DNA of 64,000 nucleotides from Costus lasius (GCA_027563935.2 CM050453.2:85348665-85412664), one strand, 5' to 3'; positions 32,658-42,999 are shown, counted from the first letter of the stretch. The notes: a model not told the origin generated them from the sequence alone. Program-made: numbers and translations.

Positions 32658-32672
32658 GCCTCTGATACCACT
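32658..32672 (-). other. TR-GAG primer-binding site (tRNA-iMet)
   Basis: On the minus strand the 5' LTR end (CCGTGACA) is followed by AGTGGTATCAGAGGC, containing TGGTATCAGAG, the iMet primer match used by the copia elements here. A Ty3-type Gag with an iMet primer is a normal combination for several gypsy lineages. Confidence 0.92.
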
Positions 32673-33384
32673 TGTCACGGACGAACTTTGCTTGGTGCCA
32701 AATGTCCGTGCGGCACACTACTTGGAGTAGTGTTAAGCCTTAATCCTGTGTGCACGTACGCACAATATGCGGAAGCGTCAATCTAAAACCCGAGGCAACA
32801 ATGTGTAATTTCGAGGGTAACCACAGCATTCAAGAGGCACAATAGATTTACACAGAACGGTGAGTAAAATGCTCGGTGAAATGAGTCACCCAAACACCCC
32901 ACCGGTGTATATATTGATAAAAAGGCAGCAATACAAGAAAACGATACAGGACACTAAGCAAATATTGAGTAGACCCTAGACCTATAACTTGGTGGAGAGG
33001 GCAGGTGTGTGGAACCTTGCAATTTTATACTTGCATGGGATCACAAGACTGCATTTAACCAAGGCACTACCACCCCTCTCAATCCTATCCCAAGTACACA
33101 ATCTAAGGGGTGTGAGTAGAAGGCTTCACAAGGGATGGGTAGGCTAATTTTACCCATTTGAGCCCCCCATCCTGGAGTACTTGTGAAAACACAGTCCCCC
33201 ACTCACATGTACATGCCCCGGGACAGTCCCCCGAGTGCATAACAACCCCAAAGACCAAAACACATGGCACACATGTGCCAAACCCTGTTTTTACATGGAT
33301 CTACACATCCCATGTTTTACACAAAAAGATAGCGTCAGGGTCGGGTAACAGTGGAATTACACACAACTCCTCCGATCCCTGACA
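32673..33384 (-). repeat. TR-GAG 5' LTR
   Basis: 712 bp, the same ends as the 3' LTR. The gag frame opens inside its last 46 bases on the minus strand, but those residues would be untranslated if the start at 32625 is used. Confidence 0.95.
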
Positions 33385-33603
33385 CCGTGGCCCGGCTTGG
33401 GTCATGCTGGGCCGAGACTTCGCGGCCCACAGGCGTGCCGGGCCAGGCACGGCACGCATTTTTACCTAAATGCCCTCATAATAGTTATAAAAATTTTAAA
33501 AGTTAGGGATATAATTGTCTTTATGGTATAAAATTACCATTTTATCCCCTTTTAATAATTAAAAATAGGGTATACATATGTAATTATACACCCAATTCCT
33601 CCC

Positions 33604-33610
33604 TATAAAT
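33604..33610 (+). promoter_or_regulatory. TATA box of the gene inside hAT
   Basis: TATAAAT in CCCTATAAATTGACC is followed by a pyrimidine-rich stretch (33620-33790), which looks like a plant 5' UTR, and then by the inverted repeat and RING-H2 frame. It is a plausible core promoter; nothing in the sequence proves use. Confidence 0.45.
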
Positions 33611-33797
33611 TGACCCCCCAACCCTCTCATTTCTTCACACAAGATTCCAACTATCTTTGGAATAATTTCTTATTCTCTCTTAATACCCTCTTAATCTCTT
33701 TTCTAAGTCTTGAGTTACAATTAGTTTCTTAATTGAACTCAAACTTAAGCTTCTTTTTAGCCATCAAGAATTCAATGCTCTCTCGGTCTAGACTAGT

Positions 33798-33927
33798 CAT
33801 TTTTTTCTATGACTCATGCTCACCACGTGACTAGACGTGGAGAAGATCAAGTAAGTATTAAATTAATTTACTTTTATAATATAATTATCACGTGGTGAGC
33901 ACGAGCACGAGGCATAGAGAAAAATGA
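33798..33927. repeat. Long inverted repeat at the start of the RING-H2 gene
   Basis: The left arm 33798-33830 (TCATTTTTTTCTATGACTCA then TGCTCACCACGTGA) is repeated inverted at 33888-33927 (TCACGTGGTGAGCACGAGCA then CGAGGCATAGAGAAAAATGA), with about 57 bp between. The arms pair over some 30 bp with a small extra loop on the right. The left arm contains an ATG (33809) opening a frame of 14 codons up to a good splice donor (CAA/GTAAGTAT, 33851). The right arm contains the ATG of the RING-H2 frame (33924). Confidence 0.85.
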
Positions 33928-34452
33928 CAGATAATAGAAGAGTGAAGATAATTATCATTATGCCAAATTCTCAACGTTCAATCTTCCTTACATCTACCTT
34001 AAATTTCTTCAATGCTGATCAATGGAGAATCACTATTTTAAGTATTATCGAACGTGTTAGTCAAATTATACGAATTGATGTATTCAGGTTTGAAGAACAC
34101 TTTATCCACTTATCTGATCATGCAAGACAAGAATTTTTGGCTTCTCCCTCTCCTTCTGGGGTTGAGATTGAGATAGAGGTTGAGGACTTTGAAATAAGTG
34201 ATAGTGAGGAGGATAGTGATAATATCAACGATGAGCCGGAGCAATATATCGAAACAAACCAAGCACAAGAGTCACTTGAGTTTTTTTATTATTGAAGAAG
34301 GAGGTAGAGCTGAAAACATGAAGTGCGCAATATGCATAGAGAAGATGGAGCACGGAGCGCAAGTATGCTTAACACAATGCTCGCATATCTTCCATAGTAG
34401 CTGCTTGCGTAGTTGGCTACGGGTCAATTGTGTATGCCCATTATGTCGATAA
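33924..34452 (+). pseudogene. RING-H2 zinc-finger protein (E3 ubiquitin ligase type), frameshifted
   Basis: Two frames join into one protein of about 176 residues. The N-terminal part (33924-34295) has no recognisable domain but ends in an acidic stretch (EIEIEVEDFEISDSEEDSDN). The C-terminal part, in the +1 frame to TAA at 34450, has KCAICIEKMEHGAQVCLTQC and then SHIFHSSCLRSWL and CVCPLC. Spacing is C-X2-C-X14-C-X1-H-X2-H-X2-C-X10-C-X2-C, a complete RING-H2 finger. Such proteins are typically ubiquitin ligases that bind an E2 through the finger. The shift lies in a T7 run at about 34281-34287, so a sequencing or slippage error is possible. It lies wholly inside the hAT ends, suggesting a captured host gene. 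Confidence 0.82.
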
Positions 34453-35030
34453 TTGATTTAAGCTTAAATGTATAATTTATGAATATGAAATTTAATCGAG
34501 TTGGTTTTAACTTTAGTCATGTGTTGTTTGTATTGTTAATTAATTTAATAAAATATATTAAAATTAAAATTATATATGTTTAAAATAAAATAATTAATTA
34601 AATAATAATTAAATATTTTTTAAAAAAAATTATGCAAAATACATAATTCTCAATTTCTTATTTTATTAATATTTTATTTATTTTAATGAAGCGGGCCAAA
34701 GTCGGCCCGTGGGCCACATTCGGGCCGTGCCTGGCACGGCTCGCTGGGCCGACCATAGCCCGCGGGCCAGTTTCAGCCCGCGTGCCGGATCTAGCCCGCG
34801 TGCCGAATCTGGCCCGCGTGCCGGATTCGGGCCCAGCCAAAAGCTGAACCATGCCTGGGCCGGCACGCCTAAACGTGCCGCGGGCCGTGCCGGGCCCAGG
34901 TATTTTCCGGTCGTGTCGTGCCCGGCACGGCAAGGTTACAATCGGGACGTGCCTGGCACGGCCTGCTAGAAGTCGGGCCGAGGCGGGCCTGGGCTTGGGC
35001 CGGCCCGGGCACGGCCCATGGCCATGTCTA

Positions 35031-36062
35031 GCTGTGTCTAAGCCTCTGGTTGCCCAGCAACCAGTGCAGGTGGCTCAGGTTCCATCTCAGTGTCTTGTGG
35101 TTGCACTTGGACCTCGTCCAAGTCAAACTTCTTCCCATTGACTTCTTTCATGAGAAATTCTTTCTCTAGAAAGACAGCACCCCGAGCAACAAAAACTTTG
35201 TTCTCGCTGGGAATATAGAAGTAATATCCTTTAGTTTCCTTAGGATACCCCACAAACACGCATTTATCAGATCTGGGTTCTAGCTTGCTAGAATCCTGAC
35301 GTTTGACCTAAGCCTCACATCCCCATACTCTGATAAAAGAGAGATTTGGGCGTCTCCCACTCCATACCTCGTACGGAATCTTGGAGACAATCTTAGATGG
35401 AACATTATTTAGTATGAGAGAAGCTGTCTCAAGTGCATGGCCCCAAAACGAGGGTGGTATAGTTGCATGACTCATCATTGAACGAACCATGTCCAACAAG
35501 GTTCGATTTCTCCTCTCAGACACATTATTCCATTGAGATGTTCTAGGAGGAGTGAGTTAGGACAGAATCTCACACTCTCTAAGATAGTCAAAGAACTCAC
35601 CGCTTAGGTACTCTCCACCAAGATCTGATCGAAGAGTCTTAATAGATCTACTGAGCTGGTTTTCTTCTTCATGTCTGAACTCCTTAAATTTCTCAAAGGA
35701 TTCGGACTTATGTCTCATCAAATAGACAACCATATCTACAGAAATCATCAGTAAATGTGATGAAGTAGTTGTACCCTCCTCTGGCTTGTTTACTGAATTG
35801 CCCACACACATCACTATGTATGAGATCCAACAAACCTCCTGCCCTTTCACCAATCTTGGTGAAGGGCACTTTTGTCATCTTCCCTAATAAACAAGGCTCA
35901 CAAGTATCAAACTCCTCCAAGGAGGTTGAATCAAACAATCCATTTGCATGGAGTTGTTGAATGCGATTCTTGTTTACATGGGCTAATCGACAATGCCAAA
36001 GGTACGCACCAACTGAACCATTCAGTTTGATCCTTTTTATGATTTATGTTACATATAGAGTT
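35031..36062 (-). pseudogene. pol: Copia-C integrase
   Basis: On the minus strand a zinc domain (WHCRLAHVNKNRIQQLH, then CEPCLLGKMTKVPF) is followed by LDLIHSDVCGQF, YFITFTDDFCRYG and LRSDLGGEYLSGEF. These give the first two catalytic Asp residues, with RSDRGG changed to RSDLGG. MSERRNRTLLDMVRSMM carries the Glu. The C-terminal part reads VFVARGAVFLEKEFLMKE. Several frameshifts break it (for example near 35700 and 35560). It joins the RT part across the hAT insertion and the protease part across the solo LTR at 36063. Confidence 0.9.
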
Positions 36063-37739
36063 TGAAAGTCCCCTATAGGGGGGGCGAAACCCTAATAGGC
36101 GCATGATAAAAATTTTCGAAGCGGAAGCAAGGGTTTCTTAGGATCGCATGCGTGTCATATGATCAACTTGTTAAAGATGCATGAAGAAAATTCATACCAT
36201 AGCCATTGCAAGGATGGCGACTTGGAAGCAAAGATGCGAGTGCTTCTTCTCCAAAGGCACCGCACACAAGATGAGAGAAGCTTTCTTCTTGTCGCTCCTT
36301 GTGCTAGCAAGGATCTCCAAGTGTCCTAATCGCTTGAAGGGATGAGATCTCCTTGTTCTCGGCTTCACCGAATTCTCTCCAAGGCGTGAAGAAGACACCA
36401 CACGAGAGAGAGGGCGTCGAGAGAAGAGGCAAGCGTTTTAGGCGTTTAGGCGTTGAGAGAAAGTGGCCTTCATGACTTTCCAAAAATAGAAAATCATGAA
36501 GCCATGCGCCCATGATCTCATAACCGACCAAAAACGCCTTCAAGCTTTGAACCATGCGTTCACTCATGTGAACCGGTTCAAGCCAATTCGATGCATTTCA
36601 ATTTGGTTCAAAGACCAAATCAAATCAGCGCAAGCCATGGTCTAGATCTTACTGAACCAAATGATTCAAGATCTAACCGTTGATCTCTTGATGCTCTTGA
36701 TCTCATCGATCTACCATCAATTCTCTCGATCGAAGCTTACCGATCTCAAGCCCTAATCAATCAAACATGATCAGACCAGATCTCACTTACAATCAGAGAT
36801 TAAATCCCTTTAAACTGAACCAAAACAATTCAGTCCACACGATCTGACTCAAGTAAGCCATATCATCAAATTGTGCGACCCTAAGGGTTCCTTTAAATGT
36901 CGGTAACGATAACTTACGTTATCACGATCAGTGAGGGGTATCTAGCAACACATCACTGTCTCCCGATATAAAGGAAAGAGTCTTCCAAGACTACACCCAA
37001 ACACCAGCACAAGTGTGAATCCACTTCACTAGGCATACATATTTTCTTTGCCACTGGATGTTCTTATTGGACAAGCGTGTCAAGCCTGTGATTCCAATAT
37101 GATGAGAATGATTAGATCAGATGAACATAGTCATCTGGGTATGGCCGTACACTTTCTCAATCATCTCATACAGGGGCCCCCTATAGAACATCACACTCCA
37201 ATCAAGGAGACGGCAATCCTATATCTATCACTAGCGCCCTAACATGACTCATGCTCATTATCCAAGATAGTCTATAACCATTATATTTCAAATGATATTG
37301 AACTACCACAAAACAATGCCAATCACCATTTAGAAACACAAGTGATCTCAAGTCAGAGGAAGTATGCCACTTGTTTGCATACAAGGATTATTCACATTGT
37401 GATAAGCAATTGAATATCCTAGAAGGGTCTGTCTAGTACATCCAATGTACCCATGAGTCTACATCTTATTCCATGCTCGAAGCATCCTATAAGATTAGAA
37501 CACAAATTAGTCTCAATCATATCAAGGCTGTCTCATGTTCACCAAGATATCTCGACTAAGGACTATACTGCATGTCAGCCAAGCTGAACAGCATTGAGAC
37601 ATTATTCAGAAGTATACATATTGCAGCAGATGATGTAACAACCTGAATAACAACCATTGCCTTTATAAACATAGAGTTTATACATGATACTGAAATAATC
37701 CCAAGGCCTCAAACATAGCCTTAAGGGCATACCCCAACA
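36063..37739 (-). mobile_element. Copia-A family solo LTR
   Basis: 1,677 bp in reverse orientation to the copia-A element. It begins TGAAAG...GGGGGGCGAAACCCTA and ends GCATACCCCAACA. It is flanked by a perfect TSD GAGTT (36058-36062 and 37740-37744) and has no interior. It is visibly more diverged from the copia-A LTRs than those are from each other, so it marks an older wave of the same family. The frames at 36192-36567 lie inside the LTR and are not genes. Confidence 0.95.
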
Positions 37740-38128
37740 GAGTTATCCATGTCCAAGACATATAATCCATTGCACAAGGTACCCTTCCCATAAAACACAT
37801 TTGCAAATGAAAAAGAACAAGAGTCCCCTTTTATTTCAAATTTAAATCATTTCCTTGCCAAGTAAGGAATAGATACAATTTTTTTGGTAAAGGAATGTAC
37901 ATAATAGCAATGATCTAACTCTAACTGAAGTCTAGAAGGCAAGGAGAGTGTCAAAAGTCCTACTGCAACAACAGCAACATCTGCCCTGTTTCCATCTCGT
38001 AGGTCAATCTCTCCAGGCCGCACCGATCTACTTCTCCTGAGCCCCTACATATTTGTACAAATATGAGCTCCGCATGCGGTATCCAATACCCATGACATAG
38101 AAGTAGAAAGGTTGACTTCGGTAACATA
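37740..38128 (-). pseudogene. pol: Copia-C protease segment
   Basis: On the minus strand YVTEVNLSTSMSWVLDTACG, then AHICTNM, is the aspartic protease active site, with the same DTACG variant as copia-A. The downstream protease fold follows (EIDLRDGNRADVAVVAVG, LELDHCYYVHSFTKKIVSIP). Stops follow AHICTNM and LARK. The segment is bounded by the solo LTR at 37739 and the Del/Tekay-like solo LTR at 38129. Confidence 0.88.
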
Positions 38129-38980
38129 TGTCACACCCTTAGATAACAACAATCCATAAAAGATAATCATACGACATAATTTTTCGCAAGATCGACAATC
38201 AATATCAAGTTCAATGCCTTGAACAATAAAATAAGTGATATAATGTCATTATCCAAGTTGCAACAGAAAAATATCCATTCCTTCAAAAACTTTTACCCAA
38301 GAAGAGTAGAGTCATACAATCCCAAAATCTGAGAACTAAAACATGCTATCAACATAAGCCATTGCAATCAACATTCAAAACTAGTAACATACTCCTCAAA
38401 ACAAGTCTCATGACAACTCTTAATAAAAGTCTTTTATGGAGCATACAATGTTTTCCAAGATTACAAAGTCTCATGATTTAGCCAAAATTCCAAAATGAGC
38501 TTCCAAAATTTTTAAGCTTTTGCCCACAATGCATAGCCAAGCTAATCTGCAATAAGGGTTAGTGCAAGCAAGAATGAGCATAAATTGTCCAACAAGTAAT
38601 CCTAATGGCTAAGGGAAAACGAACTAAAGAGGATAAACATATCAACGAAATAGTCAACACAATAAAGACATAATGAAAGATAACAGAATTTCCCCTTGAG
38701 CACATGAATTGGATAGGGAAAACAAGATAGCCATACATTCCTTAGATAAGGCATTTGGGTTACAAGTAGTCATTAATCATCATTGAGCATTCATATCACA
38801 GTAATCATTGATCATTGTTGTGCATTCATATCATGAGTAGTCATGGATCATAGATGTGGGGGAAATAATCATAATTCAAAATTCCTTCCACGTCTGGAAG
38901 TTGAACCCATCCTTGTCAGGAGAGAGCAAACAAAAGCTAGCTAGAGCATCTTAGGGCTCTTCGTACAAATAGATAGAGGG

Positions 38981-39290
38981 ATTCAAGCGGTGGCTCCCAC
39001 GAATTCAAGAGGTGGCCCCCACCTTTTTTAGGGGTGTGGCACTTTGCTCTATGTAGCACTTTGCTCCACATCTATCATGATGTAGTGGGATTCAAGAGGT
39101 AGCCCCCACCTTTTTAGGGGTGTGGCACTTTGCTCCACAACTACCATATGAGAAGTGAGATTCAAGAGGTGGCCCCCACCTTTTTAGGGGTGTGGCACTT
39201 TGCTCTCACAACTCTTTTGAATGGAGGGATTCAAGAGGTGGCCCCCACCTTTTTAGGGGTGTGGCACTTTGCTCCACATCCATCCACAAA
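38981..39290. repeat. 46 bp core repeated four to five times
   Basis: The core starts ATTCAAGAGGTGGCCCCCAC and ends GTGTGGCACTTTGCTC. It occurs at 39003, 39090, 39150 and 39229 (spacing 87, 60, 79 bp), with a partial copy at 38981. Each core holds the palindrome AGGTGGCCCCCACCT. Copies are nearly identical although the spacers differ. Confidence 0.9.
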
Positions 39291-39559
39291 TCTCTCATTT
39301 GGGTTCATACAAATTCTCCCCACAATATATCTTTCATAACAAGAGCACTAAGACAATGAGGTTGAGCATCACATTGAAGATAAGATATAACATAAGTCAT
39401 TGAACACAATATTTGTCATAGGGCATACCATGAGTTCATGGTCATGAATTAAGGCATAGGAAATAGATTCATAATGATCTTGTTGCTTTTAGAATAATTT
39501 CAAGCTCAAAACACAATATCCACTTTGATGTTAAGCATGTAACCAAAACAGGGCAGATT

Positions 39560-40340
39560 CATCATATCTGATTTTGACTTATATTTTAGGTCGAATACTT
39601 AATCCAAAATAGTAAATATTATATTAAAAATGAAGCTTTCTGAGTCTAGTTTCCACTAAAACTGGTTTCACAAGATTTTGAGTTGTGGGTAGGGAGATAT
39701 GGGCGGTCGAACATAGGAAGGTTTGGATGTTAGATTTTCAGAAAACAGATTCATATATCATATTTCAACAAATGTTTCAGACCGAGTAAGTAACCTAAAA
39801 TAAGCAATATAATATTCAAAATGAAGCTATTTAAATCTACTTTCCAATAGAACTGAATTCGTCAGATTTGGAGTTATAGTCAGAGAGATATGAGCAGTCG
39901 AACATAGGAGGGTCAGAATTCCAGATTTCCGGAAAACAGCTTCGTATGTTAGGAATGTGACATACGTTTCAGAATGAATACCCAAACGAAATTAGGCCAA
40001 AAGGTATTCAAAATGTAGCACTACGAGTGTAATTTCCAAAGAGTCTAGTTTCACAATATTTCGAACTATACCTAGGGAGATATGAGAGTTCGAACGCATA
40101 AAGGTTGAAAACCCAGATTTCCAGAAACTGATTTTGTATAGCTAGATTGCAATACAGATTGAAATACGAATACAGCTCGCATATGGTCGATATCACATTC
40201 AAATTAAAGCGGAATGAATCTAGTTTCATACAAAATTTATTTCGTGCGATTTGGATCTATAGGCAATGAGATATTGGGGTTAAAGCACACAAAGGTCAGA
40301 TTAGAGAATACAGATTTCAGCAGAACAGGATTTTAAAACC
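39560..40340. repeat. Degenerate 190 bp tandem repeats
   Basis: The marker AAAATGAAGCT-like text lies at 39626, 39817, 40009 and 40200, always followed by TCTAGTTTCC-like text, GGGAGATATG, TCGAACATAGGAGG and CAGATTTCCAGAAAACAG. Four copies at about 190 bp spacing are heavily diverged from one another, so this array is older than the 46 bp cores. Confidence 0.75.
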
Positions 40341-40822
40341 CTATAAACATTTGAATCCGACCCCATAGAAACGAATATCATGAGATTCAAAACCCAAATC
40401 AAGCATAGAAGACACAAGAGACATCGAAATTAGGTGAGGCATGGAGGAGGAACCAGATTAACGAAAACAAGAATAAGATTTACTTGCCTTAAGATGATAA
40501 AGTTCTTCTCCCAATCCTTCCTCTTGGTGGCGGCTCCCTCCTAGGGTTCTTTCCAAACCAACGTGACCAGCGTTCTCCCCTTCCTATCATGATTTTTCCT
40601 CTCACATTACTAACCCTCAAGGCTTATGTGGCAAGCTTTTCCAAAAAATGCCCCTTTTAAGACTCCAATAAGGACATTTAAGCCCATAGTACCAAGATAC
40701 CATCATCACCCTAGAAAATAACAAGGTTTCAAGCATGCATAATTGGCCAAGTAATATTATTTACCAAACTTATTATTTGCATAACATCATAAGGGGGGTT
40801 TCATAAATTTTAGGGTATTACA

Positions 40823-41330
40823 ACATAAATACCTGAGCTAGAAGATGAAGCCCTGCTTCTCTTCTCCTCATTCTGAAGTCGCACTATGTCAATCATGTGA
40901 GTTGGCACTCCACATGAATAGCACCTATTATTCCTGACCCTTTCCATCTTTATCTTCGATGTCTTAGTTAAGCCTTTCAGCTCAACACATTGAATGTCTA
41001 CTTTTGGAGGGTTGAGCCCAACCAATTCATCGAAGAGCTGTCTTAGATTATAAATAATCACAGAAGCACTCTTCCGTTCATATTGCCCTTGTAATTCAGG
41101 CGACATGTTGGTTAGCATCAAATTAGCAACCTCCAAAGTATCTGCTTGATGCTTATTAAAAGCATCTTTCTCAGCCGCTGAGGCCGAGCATAGAAGTGGC
41201 TCAGGAATAGGCTGCACAAGGACATATAGCTTCCTCTCCAGCTTTGAGGATGATCCTCAAGTTTCGATACCAGTCCATTAAGTTGGTCCAACCAACTTAT
41301 CCATTTCCAGGATAGATCATAGTAACCATC
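40823..41330 (-). pseudogene. gag: Copia-C gag
   Basis: On the minus strand the frame 41217-40810 carries PIPEPLLCSASAAEKDAFNK, ANLMLTNMSPELQGQYERKS and a decayed zinc knuckle CYSCGVPTHMIDIV that lacks the last Cys. The preceding residues, including WYRNLRIILKAGEE, lie in another frame at 41270-41220, just as copia-A has DWYRQLKIVLKAERK. Compared with copia-A, the central Gag region between LFDE and the knuckle is largely missing. Confidence 0.85.
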
Positions 41331-42985
41331 TACTATTGTACGTAGCCTTTGATCTACAAAAACCAAGAAAGCAGATTCGTACTACTTCGATTATTTAATC
41401 TGGACTTGCATTAAATGATCATGGCTCCCACTATTTTAATCAAATTGACAACCCACAAAGTCAATCAGGAAATCCGAGATTTCCTAGTGAGATGGGATCC
41501 TTATTCCATATGAGGCTTCGCATTCCATGAGGGTGGGATGAGATGCACAAAGTAACTCATGCTTCTTAAGGTGGGCACGCTGGCCGATTACACCCTGGCA
41601 ATTCCCCTTCTTAAGACAGTTCAAGCATTTTGTGCCCAGCTAGGGCTGGAACAACACAAAATCCTAACCTCTCAAGGCCGCCTCTAGAGTTCCATCATGT
41701 GGTCACCACATATGAAAAGCTAATCAAGTCTAACCTGACCGTTATGCCCAAGGCCAACGAGTTTCTTTGCGATGGCACGCCCAGATTTTTAACTGGACTA
41801 GGGAAACCATTGCCACCACACACCTTCTAAAGATAAGTGGGTGTGTCCCACGAGGGTGGGAAATAGTTCACAACACTACCGATCGATAGCTTGACGAGAG
41901 CTACGCGTCAGAAGGCTACAGACTTGATATTATTTTGAGGGTTTTTGAGGTCTCATTCTCTTAGTTTTATCTTTTGTCTAACATTACAGGCATGCAATCC
42001 TATAGTGATAACAAAACGATAAAACACATCCATGCATGCTTTAGCAAATATCGAAAGCAATAAACAAGCGATGTGGTCATAGCCTAATCAACACATTGAA
42101 CCATCACTTGCCAAAGGATGTTCAATGCTTGACCTAGGTGACAAGCCCCAACCAGACCTAACCTAGCCGCCACTAAGCTTTATCTTCAAGTGCGGCTCCA
42201 AGGTCCACCACACCAAGGCATAGCACACAAACCCTAGGGTTCGGCCAAGACCTTGATGGCTCCTCCATGCATGATGCACCATCATGCTTGTGCCAGGAGG
42301 GATAGCTCATGAACCCTACGGTTCGGCCAAGCCCTTACTTCCGCCACCAAGCAAGACGCGCCATCATGGTTGATGCGCTAAGATGTAAGCTCCATGAGGG
42401 ATGCGTCCCTAATCTTCTTTGTGCGTTTCCAAAACAAAAAGAAAAAGCGGCACGCAAGCCACAAACATAATACATCATAGGCATACAAGGGGCTTGACTA
42501 TGACCACAACACAATGCACAATCAACTCATGCTTTTCTATATGCTCAGGAAAACATAAAACTTTAGTTTTAGTTTCTTAGAAAATAAGTCTTTCAACCTC
42601 AATGTCCGTTCACAAATCTAGGATTTTTCGTTTCTCTTGGGAGTCTACAAGTGGTGCATGTATGCTCCAAGCACGCTTGCCGCCTACCCTTGCAATCCTT
42701 AACTTGCCAAGATTAGGACAATCACCATGCCCCATAGTCTTCGACAAGTCCCACACAGTAGGTCTATCCTACATGCGTGGGGAGAAATTAATTCTCTCAC
42801 ATATGGGTCTATCCCACCATGTGAAGAAAGCGAAAAACCAAAGAGATCGAATAGATGTTAGGAACGAAAAACTTACTATTTTTCCTACTTAGAAAAATCC
42901 ATGCGCATATGCAAATTTTTGAAAAATTTCAGATGACATCTGAGCATACAATCAAAGCATAAAACACCGTTCGAGTTCGCAAGTT
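41331..42985 (-). other. Copia-C untranslated leader
   Basis: About 1.65 kb without a coding sequence, the counterpart of the copia-A leader. On the minus strand the flank GTGTTGTTCC followed by the hairpin CCAGC-CCTA-GCTGG and GCAC (41636-41649) corresponds to the duplicated hairpins of copia-A. A similar CCCAC/GTGGG hairpin lies at about 41849-41863. The open frames at 41630-41830 and 42602-42892 resemble nothing. Confidence 0.75.
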
Positions 42986-42999
42986 GCCTCTGATACTAC
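42986..42999 (-). other. Copia-C primer-binding site
   Basis: On the minus strand GTAGTATCAGAGGC follows the 5' LTR directly. It matches the iMet PBS (TGGTATCAGAGC) with one internal mismatch and a changed end. Confidence 0.85.

Larger units (their letters stand above)
30305..33384 (-). mobile_element. Gag-only LTR retrotransposon (TR-GAG type)
   Basis: Two 712 bp LTRs (30305-31016 and 32673-33384) flank 1,656 bp. The ends are TGTCACGG...CTGACA, a perfect TGTCA/TGACA inverted repeat. A 4 bp TSD CCGT lies on each side (30301-30304 and 33385-33388), inside the GC-rich left end of the hAT element. On the minus strand the interior begins with an iMet PBS, contains one long gag frame, and ends with a PPT next to the 3' LTR. 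There is no room for pol. Elements of this plan are known as TR-GAG; they supply Gag but borrow the rest. I noticed one difference between the LTRs (G/A at about 30954 against 33322), so this is the youngest insertion in the window. Confidence 0.93.
30195..35030 (+). mobile_element. Non-autonomous hAT transposon carrying a RING-H2 gene
   Basis: The element splits the copia-C pol and duplicates 8 bp, GCTGTGTC (30187-30194 and 35031-35038). Its ends are TAGAGGTGGCCA...GGGCCG on the left and, inverted, TAGACATGGCCATGGGCCG on the right. An 8 bp TSD with TAGNN-type terminal repeats is the hAT signature. Both subterminal zones (30200-30304 with 33389-33470, and 34690-35020) are packed with GGCCCG/CGGGCC words, probably transposase binding sites. 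Without the inserted 3,080 bp LTR element it is only about 1.75 kb. No transposase motif is visible, so movement needed another element. The interior holds a TATA box, a long inverted repeat and a broken RING-H2 reading frame. Confidence 0.92.
38129..40822 (-). mobile_element. Del/Tekay-like solo LTR (2,694 bp)
   Basis: A TG...CA insertion (TGTCACACCC...GGGTATTACA) is flanked by a perfect TSD ACATA (38124-38128 and 40823-40827), splitting copia-C between protease and gag. On the minus strand it starts TGTAATACCCTAAAATTTAT and ends AAGGGTGTGACA, which resembles the long LTRs of the Del/Tekay chromoviruses (inference from the termini and the length). There is no coding sequence. It contains two repeat zones: irregular copies of a 46 bp core (38981-39290) and about four copies of a 190 bp unit (39560-40340). 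Confidence 0.87.

Noticed and set aside
30195..35030. The 557-codon minus-strand frame as the hAT transposase
   Set aside because: Its sequence is a Ty3-type Gag with two zinc knuckles and it lies between two 712 bp LTRs with their own TSD; it belongs to the inserted LTR element.
34709..35141. GC-rich open frames on both strands at the right end of hAT
   Set aside because: They are produced by the GGCCCG-rich subterminal repeats (Gly/Pro/Arg/Ala-rich text) and cross the hAT boundary into copia-C.
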